Positions 54,607 to 64,000 of a stretch of 64,000 nt of DNA are shown here, one piece after another (the stretch's first letter is position 1; each line of letters starts with the position of its first letter). The position numbers were made by a program, and so were the translations under genes. Source of the DNA: Neoceratodus forsteri (taxonomy: Eukaryota; Chordata; Ceratodontiformes; Ceratodontidae); NCBI GenBank assembly GCA_016271365.2, contig CM057454.1, positions 698,631,501-698,695,500 on the forward strand. The letters are read 5' to 3'. The notes below the pieces were generated by a model, which did no database searches, was not told where the DNA came from, and saw only the letters and a program-made list of their open reading frames with translations.

Positions 54607-55019
54607 ATCTCTTTAGGGCCCAATCTCCATCTGTAACTTAAGTCACAGTTGTTTCTTTGGCTTCCCTTCAGAGTACTGGACTGGTGTGGTGCATAATTCC
54701 CATACAGTTCCATATTGATTATCTCACACTGAATCACATTCTTCATCATCACAGTCACAAATGTAGTCACAAATTATGATTCACAATCACATCACAATTT
54801 CACAACTCACAAAATGTATTTTTTTACTAGTTACTTGGATGCATTGTAAGCCTGTTTTGTACTAGTATCCTCCAGGCTTCACCACCCCACCACTGTACTC
54901 ATTAATAAGAGTTTTTAAATTGGGGAGTTTTATGATACAGGCTCAGCTCATCGGAGAAGTTCAGCCATAGGCATTCGCATTCCTTTCTGTACAGCATGTG
55001 AGTTACAGTACTATAAGTA
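54607..55019. other. Sequence between the two hAT-like unit copies
   Basis: Not shared with either copy. A CACAA/ATCACA-rich low-complexity patch lies at about 54730-54810. No coding evidence. Confidence 0.4.
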
Positions 55020-56106
55020 GTGGTGGGCGCGAAGTGGCCCCAATTCACTCCGCGAAGTGATTCACAGAGTAAGGTGGAATACGCAGAGTACTCCACAATG
55101 TGAAGCGGAGTACTTTGCTTCATAATGAGGAACATGAAGTCCATTGAAACCAATGACTTTGTGTTATTCCTCCTTCCCCCAAGCCACTTTTCCACCAATT
55201 TTAAGGAGAAGTACATTGAAATCAATCTAATTCACCTCATTTCATCTTGTAATTGCGCTCCAAATGAAATTCTGCAGTGATCCATGGGATTGCAGGCCAC
55301 ATGGGCTCTAGATTGTTTTGCACAGCCTCAGTTATGGCCTGGGTAGTGTGTGTGTAGTGCTAACTGGAGTCAGTTTGCTCTCAGAGCTCTGCAATTCAAA
55401 ACCTCTAAAAGCTGTTTAAAATGCCTTTTTGAGTCTTTTTTTTTTGCTCAAAATTTAGTACATTGATTGCAGAAAACCCTTCTTTGCTCATATCATCAAG
55501 TGATTACTGTTGTGTGTGGATTTTGAATGTTAATTTAGAACAGTCAGTCTGTGTACTGTGAAGTGTGCTTTGGGGGAGGGGCGTTTCTGTGGTGTAGGTA
55601 CATTAACTGGGAGAAAAAGGCAGTCTTTCTGTTTTGGTTATATTTTTCTTGTATAACTGTGTTAATGTACACACAGTAATATTTTCAGTAATTCTTGAAA
55701 TTTTTTGTGGTGCAGCAGTGTATTTGTCTGTTTAAAACATTTGGTTATATTACTAAAGGTATTCAATTTGCTATGCATTACTCGTAGTGTGTGTGTGAGT
55801 GTGTCTGAAATGCGTGATATTAAATCAGACACCTTTTATTGTGCCACAGAGTAATTGCAGCAGTGTGAACCTGCTGTCCACTGCACCTGCATGAATTTTT
55901 TTTATACTGCTTTGTGGTATCTTGACTGGTAGTGAATTGTTACTGCTGTGCACTAATCCCCCAGTCGGCAAAAGGTATTCCTTTCCAGATTTGGATTTGT
56001 GACTTGTGAGCACTGGTTAGGTGTTATGCCTTTTTGTATGCATCCCTTGAGTATGCAGCACAGTCTTAATCTGTCTGTGCATTTGCAGTGCACCATTAAT
56101 TCTGGG
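55020..56106 (+). repeat. Direct copy 2 of the hAT-like unit
   Basis: Starts at GGTGGGCGCGAAGTGGCC (against ATGGGTGAAGTGGCC at 52995) and ends near CTGTCTGTGCATTTGCA (56081-56097), colinear with copy 1 minus the L2. Its own left terminus has lost the TAGAGATG form. Repeated GAAGT/CTTCG-type words are typical of hAT subterminal regions. Confidence 0.85.
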
Positions 56107-56395
56107 AGACTGCATTTCTTGTTACGCCCTCATTTCACTTTGTCAGCACTGGGGAATTTTCTGGACACAAGACAGTAGCATTTTGGGGATGCACCTTAAT
56201 TCTGGTGACTCTGTGTGTGACGACCACTGTGTGCTTGACTGAGTGCACCATTAATTCTGGGAGACTTTGCATTTCTTGTTACACTCTCATTTCACTTCAT
56301 CAACTCAGTACTGGGGAGTTTTCTGGACACAAAACAGTAGCACTTTGAGGATGTACATTAATTTTGGTGACTGTGTGGGTGGGGTGCTGCCAATA
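56090..56395 (+). repeat. 155-bp tandem duplication
   Basis: Units at 56090-56244 and 56245-about 56395 start GCACCATTAATTCTGGGAGA and share TTTTCTGGACACAA(G/A)ACAGTAG. Located inside the hAT-like composite near its right end. Confidence 0.85.
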
Positions 56396-56573
56396 TTGTT
56401 GTCACTCCACCTTACTTTGCATTTAAGGCGGAATGACAATGCGAAGTAATAATAACAAGACTAAGTGAGCCTTTCCTGTGGGGCACTCCATGTAGCTAAG
56501 TGCCAATGTGAAGTGCCTACTTCACGGGCATGTCACTGGTGGAATTTAAATTTGCTGCATCTCTACTCTTTAC

Positions 56574-56846
56574 AGATCATTGGTGAGGCTGCACCTGCAG
56601 TACTGTGCCCAGTTTTGGAGTCCTCACCCCAGTAATGATAAGGACATGCTAGATATGGTGCAAGGAAGGGTGATCAGGATGATTCAGAACCAACAGGGCA
56701 GATCTTATGAGGATCAGCTTAAGGCCCAGAACTCACTGGAGACCAGATGATGAGAGGGGTAACATGACAGAGACCTTCAAGTTCCTGAATGGAATAAACA
56801 AGGTGATCTGCAAGGAACTATTTAGCATGAGTAACAGTTCAAGAAC
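56574..56846 (+). pseudogene. CR1 fragment, right part
   Basis: Resumes the CR1 cut at 52981: RSLVRLHLQYCAQFWSPH, MVQGRVIRMIQNQQGRSYED, then TETFKFLNGINKV-like reading. It is cut again at 56846 by the next hAT element, before the CR1 3' UTR, which is not seen in this window. Confidence 0.8.
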
Positions 56847-57089
56847 TAGTGCTGTGCGAAATTGAAATATTTCACCTGGCAAAATATTTTGCGTCATTTT
56901 GCAATTACGCAAAATTTTTCACCTATGCGAAACGAAATTTCACCTATTTTCTTGATTTCGCATAATAGCGAAATTTCACTTACCATAACAATTTCACCCA
57001 TTGATGACCCAAATTTTGCCTTGTGCCAGAGTTTCGCTGGAGAAACTTTTGATTTTGCCGGTGAAACTTTGGTACAAAGGTGAATTTGC

Positions 57090-58325
57090 AATGCATTGTG
57101 GGTACATAGGTCAAAAGTCACATGTAGCTTGTTTCCAGCTCATTCTGCTGCATGTTGAGTGCGCAGTGAGCAATGTGTTGTGGTGCATCAGAGCCAATAA
57201 AACCTTTTAAAACAAAGCTAAAACTTGCTTTTGAGAGCTAATTGCTGCAAAATATAAAGTTTTTTCCTAGTGCTACTGTACTAGTACTAGGGACCATTTT
57301 CTAATATTATGAATTTTTGTATAAAACATAGTTTAAATTAGGTTTACTTTTCTCTCTGTCTTTGAAAGAGTTGTGTGGGGTAGGGTAGGAGTGTAAAGCA
57401 GTGCAGGCTATTTCTAGCCAAGCAGATTGGTATTTACTCACAATTGTGAGTTATTTATTTACTGTTATTTCTTATTAATTTTGTTATATCTTGCAGTTTA
57501 TTTTCTTTGAAAAGTTTCTCTGTCCTACTCCTGTTTTTGAGAGTTCCTGCTGTTGTTAGCTGTGTTATATATACCATTCTTCCACTTTTAGTTGTGAATT
57601 GATTGTGAATTTTTAACACACAGAGCTGATCCTTTCTTTTATTTGTTTTGTGGTTAGTTCTGTTAGCTTAAGTGTTAACTTGTGTTACTAAAACTTTGAA
57701 AATCAATAGTTGCATTAAGTACTTTTACTCGATCCCTTCAACTTGTCTATTACAGTCACACTGCATTGTTGAATTGTTCCCCTGTATGTTATTGCTGGAG
57801 CTTGACTCTGCACACTGTGCAGTGTTCCTGTTTTAGTTAACTTACATTACCCTTTATCTGTTATAGCATTGTTTGTGTCTCACCTGACGCGTGCATTATA
57901 AAACAGTATATATTAAAATAGTCATTTTCCAGAGATTTCTTGTTGATTCCTCCCATCCAGACCACTAACATATTGTGTGGTACTAATTTCCTTTGTTGCT
58001 GTTTTATGGTTGTCTCTGCCTGCATATAAAAAACAGTACTGACTAATAACACATTACAGTACTTTATTTGTCCAGAGACACAGGTGATCTGTATTTAAAG
58101 TGGGCCACTTGTGCCCTTTTTCATTTTGTGTTTCTTTAATTCCTTCCTGTTTGGGGGAAAAAAGTTACCTTTTTGTTTTTTACTAGACTAGGCTGCCTAC
58201 CATATATGGTATTAGTTCTACTGTAAGAGCTGGTACCTGTCCTAATTGTGTTTGGACTTTTAAGGAAACCAGTACTGTAAGTGTGTGATGTCATCATTCA
58301 TGTGTGAGGTATTATTCACACAGTT
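57090..58325 (+). other. hAT element 5' noncoding region
   Basis: AT-rich sequence between the terminus and the transposase frame, with no ORF or repeat recognised. A promoter and any introns would lie here but cannot be marked. Confidence 0.4.
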
Positions 58326-61300
58326 AGTAGTAATACATCCTTTCTCCAAATACTTCCAGAGAAAGGCAAAGCTTTGAAGCAGCAGTCAGCAAAAACGCCG
58401 CTTAAGAAGTGGCAAGTACAGGGGGGAAACGTGGTAGGGAGGATGAGGGAAGCTAAGAAGCCTGCTGAAAAAAGTACAATTTCAGTTCCAGTTCCCCATA
58501 GTAGTGAAAGCACAGGTACATCTGCATCACTGTCTTCAAGTTCTGATGTGGGCCCTGGTGGTGCGACAGGAACCAGCAAAGGAGTTGGTGACTGAACTGG
58601 GTCAGGCATACCTGTGTCTTACTTTTTTAAAGCTCAAACTGTTGCAGCCATGCTACTGGTGGATGCTGACAGTGAGAAGAAGGGAAACACTGACACCAGC
58701 ACTGGAACAGTGGTCCAGGACTTGGAGTAGGGTGATAATAAGTCTGTCAGTATGACTGTCCATGTTCCTGCAGGAGTTGGTGATGATAGTGTTCAACAAG
58801 AGTCTGATAGTCCTGGAGATAAGGATAGTCAGCCCCCTGAGACAGTTGTAGAGAAAAAAAAAAGGTGCCATCCTCCAAGAAGACAGTGATAGGGGGGAAG
58901 GAGGTGGAAGAGGAGGAAGACAAGGACATGATGATGATGATGATGATGATGATGACTGGGAGGATCCCACATGGGAGCCTGAGTTAAAAAAGGTCAAGGG
59001 TGATGTAGGCCATTTACATGTACAGTGGATCAGTCTGTCACCAAACATATAAGCAAACCTCCAAGCAGTCAAGTAACCCCCCTCCCAAAAGTAGTCTTAT
59101 GGAAGTCATGGTAGCAGCTCAAAAAATATGCACTTCCACACCTATTTCTGAATTACCCCAGTCCCAGAAGCATCTGAAGTCCAGAGCTCAAAAGTCCCTA
59201 GTTTGGGACTTTTATGTGCTAGATCCTGCTGATGAGACCACAGCAATATGCCAACTTTGTCAAGCCCATATTAGTCGGGGGAAAAAAGGGAAGACACACT
59301 GGCACTGGTAGCTAACAAGCCCACCTGGAAAACAAGCATCCGCTGAGATGGCAGCAACACCAGAAGGATGCTAGACCTGTTGGTAGCAAGGTGCATATAG
59401 TAGAGCAAGAACATGAGGAGGGAGGGCAGAGTGGGTCGGTGGTGGACGAGGAGAGTGAGCTATCCTTTGCTTTTTCTAGTAGTGGGCATAGCAGTGGTGG
59501 CATGAGTCCCAGTCCCACGAGTCTTAAAAATACACCACCCCCACAACCACAAGCAACCAAAATAACTTGTTTCATGTGGTCTACACTGCCAAGCCAAGAG
59601 TAAATTTTTACTCCTAAAAGAAAATCATTACTGACACAAGTACAGCTTTCTGGTTGGACAACCCCAAAGATACAGCCCACTCTGAAGACCATCCTTGAGT
59701 GGCAGACAAAGTACCCCACTAATCATGCTGCTGCACAAGAGTTAAATGCTGCCACTGCTGAAATGCTGGCCATCGATCTGTTGCCATTCTCATTTGTAGA
59801 GAATGCTGGTTTCTGCAGATTGATAGCCTGTGCATGTCCCAAATGGAAAGTTCCATCGTTAACCTATTTTAGTAAGCATGTCATGCCAGAGCTGAACAGT
59901 AGAGTTGCTGATTACATTAGACATGCATTGAAGCATAGTGCATCACACTATATCCATCTTAGTGTGGATATGTGGACCAGTGGACAAACAGCAGCAAGCT
60001 TGTATCTGTGCAAAACAGCACACTGGGCACAGTTGCCTGGTGCAGTATTTGATTTTGGGCCTGGCAAAACATGTGTGAAGCAAAATTGCGGTGGTAGCAA
60101 CACACCTGGTATTCGGCAGCATGCAACCCTGACTATGACAAGTGTCACTGGTTCGCACACAGCTGCGAAAATGATTAATGTTCTGCTGGATGAGCTTGAT
60201 GGGTGGCTACACACACAGTCACTCATAGCAGGATTCATCGCAAGTGATAATGGCTCCAATGTAGTGAAGTGCATTAGTGATGGTGTTTTTTTTTCAGAGT
60301 GCCCTGCCTGGCACACTGGCTTAATCTTGTTGTTCAGCAGTTTCTCAACCATGTAGACATTAAGGAAATGGTTACTGTTGCCCGTTGCATCTGTGTCCAC
60401 TTTGCCCATTCTGCAAAGGCCCAGGACCATCTACGTGAGCTACAGCACAATACAATCTGCCTCAGCACTGGATGAATCTTGATGTTGTCACCAGGTGGAA
60501 CTCCACAGTGTACATGCTTGACCGGCTATATGAACAGTATAAAGCTGTGTCAGAATACCTGCTGTTGCACACCACCCGTGACAGTGCTGGACTGTCCATC
60601 GCTTTAACAACAGAACAGTGGCACCAAATTAATGGGCTAATAAGCATTCTCTGTCCATTTGCGCATGCTACACAGGCAGTGAGTGGGGACACTGCTTGCA
60701 TAAGTCAGTCCATACCTCTCATACATGTGCTGAGACAGATACTTGTGAATGTGCGACACCAGACAGAGGCAAGTGGGGATCATGGCATTTGTGATTTAAT
60801 GGATCACATGCTCCACGTGCTGGACACAAATATCCATGTATCTAGCATTTTACAGTCAGCTGAGTTTGCAATCTCCACCATGCTGGATCAATGCTACAAA
60901 TGTGGCTTGCCCTCTATAATTGAAGGAGGTTGTCAGAGAGTACAACAGTTGACAGAGAACCTCATTAAATTGGAACCTGCTGCACAAATGAAAAATGCAC
61001 ACACTGCATCAAAAATGTGTGTTGCTACCACCACCAGTGGCTCACAGGGAACCCAATCACAGAAAATGGGCAAGGCAGAGCAGAAAACAGCAAACAATCC
61101 CATTTGGGATATTCTTTTTTAGGTGGGAGTGGAAGATATGGAGGAAAAGGAGGAGGAGACAGATGAGGCAGCTGGACTCCAGGCAGCAGAAGGAATGGTG
61201 GAGGCCTACATGGGGACCCAAAGCACCTTGCCATTAATAACAAGCCACTGCTGTGCTGGAGCAGTAAAATGACTGAATGGCCAGCACTAACATCGGTTGC

Positions 61301-61802
61301 TGTGAAATACCTGAGCTGCCCACCATCCAGTGTCACTGTGGAACTAGTGTTTAGTGCAGCTGGGGCAATTGTGAGTGACCGTAGGACCAATTTGTCACCC
61401 AAGAATGTGTCCATGCTAACATTCATCAAAATGAATGAAAGGCACATTCCACACAACACAGCGATGTCAGTGGTGTTGCCACAGGAACTATGTCTCGGTG
61501 ACGAGGATGATGACAATCCCTTGACTAAGACAGCCAACAGCAGCGAGGTGGATGAGGCGGCAATGTTGAGAGAATTCCCACCTGATGAGAACTCCAGTCT
61601 TGAAGACTGTGAGGGGTGCTTCTTGAATGATGTGGAATTGGAAGTTGAAAAAAGTGAGTTTACACCAAGGCCCCCCCCCAAAAACAACTTTCAACTCAGT
61701 ATGGTTGCTGGGATGTGCATGTTACACCTTATTTTTAGCTATGTACCACTGGATTGGTTATGGAAATATGTTGTTATGTGCTACAGCCTGCAGTGTGTAT
61801 AA
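58326..61802 (+). pseudogene. hAT transposase (ZBED-like), broken
   Basis: Would cut and paste the element. N-terminal basic/serine-rich part at 58374-58595, then an acidic run (Asp repeats at 58929-58955). BED finger: SLVWDFYVLDPADETTAICQ and LCQAHISRGKKGK (59192-59290), with its His half (LENKHPL, about 59324) in another frame. Core: AIDLLPFSFVENAGFCRLI (59766), LSVDMWTSG (Asp of the RNase H fold, about 59960), ASDNGSN (second Asp, about 60241) and CPAWHT (C-x2-H motif, about 60303). Insertion domain: LDVVTRWNSTVYMLDRL (60475). C-terminal dimerisation: VAVKYLSCPPSSVTVELVFS and AGAIVSDRRTNLSPKNVSML (61290-61430). Frameshifts near 59290, 60310, 60470 and a stop at 61120. Confidence 0.85.
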
Positions 61803-64000
61803 GTTTCATTTCATCACCCTTTGCCATAACCCATTGATTAGTCACCTCACCACCAGTCCACCAAGGCCACAAGCCAATATAAAGCCTATATAAAGCAGCA
61901 GCAATGTAATTACCATAACCGTAAATATTTTGCTATTGCATGATTACAGTTATAATGTTTTTCTTCAAAAATATAGTACTTTTCATGTTGACTATATCAA
62001 CACATCATCATCTTACAGCAAGATATGTTGTCTGGATGCCTTTAAAGTTAAAAGTGCCCAAGATGGCAAATTCCACCATCCCTTCTCATCACCTGATCTG
62101 ACCTGACACACCCATGCACTCCATGCTACTGAAAAAATTTTTCTGCCACTTAGTATAGGTGACATGTACAAGAACCCTGGCTCCTAGACAAGTACAAGTA
62201 GCATATGAATGTAACATGCTAATTCAACAGTTAACACCACAAGCTGAACACATTTTGAAAAATGGTGAATGGTGGCCATCTTTAATGATGTGAGTCATTA
62301 ATTACAAAAGTAATCATGAAGAGGCTTAACAACTTACAACATCAAATGCCCCCAAAAAGGTTACTTATGCAACAGTATCAGGTTAAGGTGCACCAAAACC
62401 ACAATGGTTCGGGGGTGTCAGGGCAGGGTGAGAGTCCTGCTGTCCTCACTTTTGAATGGATTCAAAATGTTCATAATTACTGCAGCTATGCAATCACCAT
62501 TGATTAGACAAGACATTATCCCCCTCCACCTAATTATTTACTAAACACCAAATCAACCATCTGTGTTCACATAAAGTTCCTCCATGTATGTGGGTGGCAG
62601 TGGTGATTACTCATTAATGGTAATGGTATGGACACCACCAGTCCAGTGACCAACATCGCAGTTCAAGCAACACCCCTGTCTTCCAACGACACAACCCAGC
62701 TCCTGCATGCCCTGGATTAATCATGTAGTCATCAAGATACGACATACAATGAAACCTCAACAGAGGAAAATGACCTAAGCAAGACCAAAGATAAGAAAAA
62801 ATGTTGGATACTAATCACTCTGCATACCTACTTTTACCTAACAAGTTGGAAGAAGAAGCAGAGAAACAAATGTATACTTACCATACCCCATGATGTGATG
62901 TCATTCAACTGAGGACATTCCCCACAGGAACATGCTGTGTGGTGCACATGATTCCAATCCAGACCAAGGTCTGACATAGTACAGTAACGCTAGCAGGCAT
63001 TACCCTTCCCCTATCAGCACTGTGTACCTTGACATAAGAAAAAAATTAAGAACAAATTTTGGTGATTGTTGAAAATTCGCCCCCACCACCCGTGACCATC
63101 CACCCCCCCAGAGAACCATAAAAAATGAAGACATACTTACCTCAAGGACTGTGAAAGTGGAACCATCGCACAATTAAATAAATCCCCCAGATCTGGTCAA
63201 GCAGCTAGCAGCAGCAGCAGGATGGAAAAATACTTATCTTCACCTGAATTCCATGTTGAAAAATCAAAAAATAACACAATTACTATCAAGCTCAGACAAC
63301 CATATGGCAATGGCAGTAACAGACATACCACACTTGTATGAAAATTCCAATACATGCCACCTGCATTGGGAAATTGGGAAGATCGTACATCTTCCTCCCT
63401 CATGGCCCGGCATGATGATGTCATCCACAGCACACTGAAAAATAATATAAGAGCAGTACAAGCATATTAGAACTCAAGATGCCATAACACCAACCCACCA
63501 ACACCCTTACCTTGTACAGGAAAAACAATGAAGTCAGATACTTATGTGTTCAGCAGCAGCAGTATGGACTGTGTGAAGATAATCTACAGGCATAAACAAT
63601 CCAGACCAGTAGTTCTTGTGGCAACTTGGAAAGTAGTAATCATAGACAGCAGCAGGCAGCAAGTTACAGTGCCCCAAAATGTCATTCACTACCTCGTCGC
63701 CCGGCAAGGTACTACCACAGAGACAGTCAGTCAACACAGATAGACAATCAGTACAGCAGCATAGGGATAGGGGAAATGATAATTCTGCATTTGCATGTTA
63801 GTCAACTGAAACACAGCAGTAGCAACAGCAGGAAATAACTGCAAGTAGCAACAGCATTTTGCAGGAGGAATTTATTTTCTCTGCATGTTGGCACCCCTTT
63901 TCAGGTCTCTGAGGTGGTGGGCCCATAAAACATCAGGACTGACAGCACATTTCAGTCTCAATTTGATGTCACATTTTTGGGTAAACACTTCTGGACTTGT
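61803..64000. other. Unrecognised right edge
   Basis: No family recognised and frames are short. Part may be the 3' region of the hAT element. On the minus strand the last 100 bases are open: VFTQKCDIKLRLKCAVSPDV then LWAHHLRDLKRGANMQRK, stop at about 63875. The frame enters from outside the window and could be the C-terminus of an unidentified protein. CAG/GCAGCAGCAG words (63205-63225, 63550-63570, 63645-63660) are frequent. Confidence 0.3.

Larger units (their letters stand above)
52982..56573. mobile_element. hAT-like composite element with perfect 8-bp target duplication
   Basis: The element spans 52990-56565 (3,576 bp). It begins TAGAGATG and ends CATCTCTA, an exact 8-bp terminal inverted repeat, and is flanked by CTCTTTAC at 52982-52989 and 56566-56573. 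An 8-bp duplication is the hAT signature. The CR1 reading frame it interrupts (LPPLY... then RSLVRLHLQYCAQFW) rejoins across the duplication, confirming insertion. Inside are two ~1.1-kb direct copies (from 52990 and from about 55020), an L2 fragment within the first, and a 155-bp tandem repeat. No transposase frame: non-autonomous. Confidence 0.9.
56847..61802 (+). mobile_element. hAT transposon with BED-finger transposase, right end not located
   Basis: The left terminus TAGTGCTGTGCGAAAT (56847) interrupts CR1 coding; the preceding TCAAGAAC (56839-56846) is the expected 8-bp target duplication. The subterminal region (56860-57080) is full of GCGAAATTTC/GAAATTTCGC-type words. A transposase gene runs from about 58326 to 61802. 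No matching right terminus was found up to 64000, so the element is either longer than the window shows, carries inserts, or has lost its right end. The terminus resembles that of the MITE at 31903. Confidence 0.75.

Overview
This is a non-bacterial, repeat-dominated stretch of a vertebrate genome. No host gene, rRNA, tRNA or CRISPR array can be supported. Nearly everything recognisable is transposon-derived: CR1-clade LINEs with 8-bp 3' tail repeats, L2-clade LINEs, a second Jockey-group LINE family (Rex1/Babar-like; clade uncertain), tRNA-derived MIR/CORE-like SINEs and hAT DNA transposons. That mixture, and the abundance of CR1 copies ending in ACATAGAA repeats, suggests a lobe-finned vertebrate. 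A caecilian-type amphibian is my best guess, but this is inference from repeat content only.

Layout. 1-520: worn LINE ORF1-like remnant. 521-4050: mostly unrecognised. 4050-12984: an L2-like LINE on + that is split by a 5.5-kb LINE ('LINE B') on the minus strand; LINE B keeps a 958-codon EN-RT frame with one visible stop codon. 12985-15800: two palindromic foldback elements around a (TA)n tract, then diverged tandem sequence. 15800-16930: two minus-strand LINE scraps. 16935-21465: near full-length CR1 on minus. 22476-26622: near full-length CR1 on +, head to head with the previous one. 26628-28640: diverged tandem repeats and weak LINE traces. 28652-31785: two opposed CR1 3' halves, one carrying a foreign LINE 3' end. 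31903-32235: hAT-type MITE with a perfect 8-bp target duplication. 32383-37612: CR1 on +, with ORF1 and ORF2, interrupted by two other CR1 3' fragments. 37787-41065: repeated ~105-bp module split by a 5'-truncated LINE. 41910-45903: 'LINE C' on +, with a 2A-type ribosome-skipping motif ahead of its endonuclease; it carries a CR1-like scrap and a SINE. 45904-47210: unrecognised. 47215-48872: CR1 fragment on minus. 48873-52170: mostly unrecognised, with one SINE. 52172-56846: CR1 fragment on + split by a 3.6-kb hAT-like composite with a perfect 8-bp target duplication. 56847-61802 and probably beyond: a hAT element with a broken BED-finger transposase gene. 61803-64000: unrecognised.

The genes do not form a pathway. 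They are successive layers of selfish elements, and nesting order gives relative ages: L2-like before LINE B, CR1 before the hAT insertions, LINE C before the SINE. Most coding copies contain frameshifts or stops; LINE B is by far the best preserved. All clade names come from motif recognition by eye; no database search was possible.
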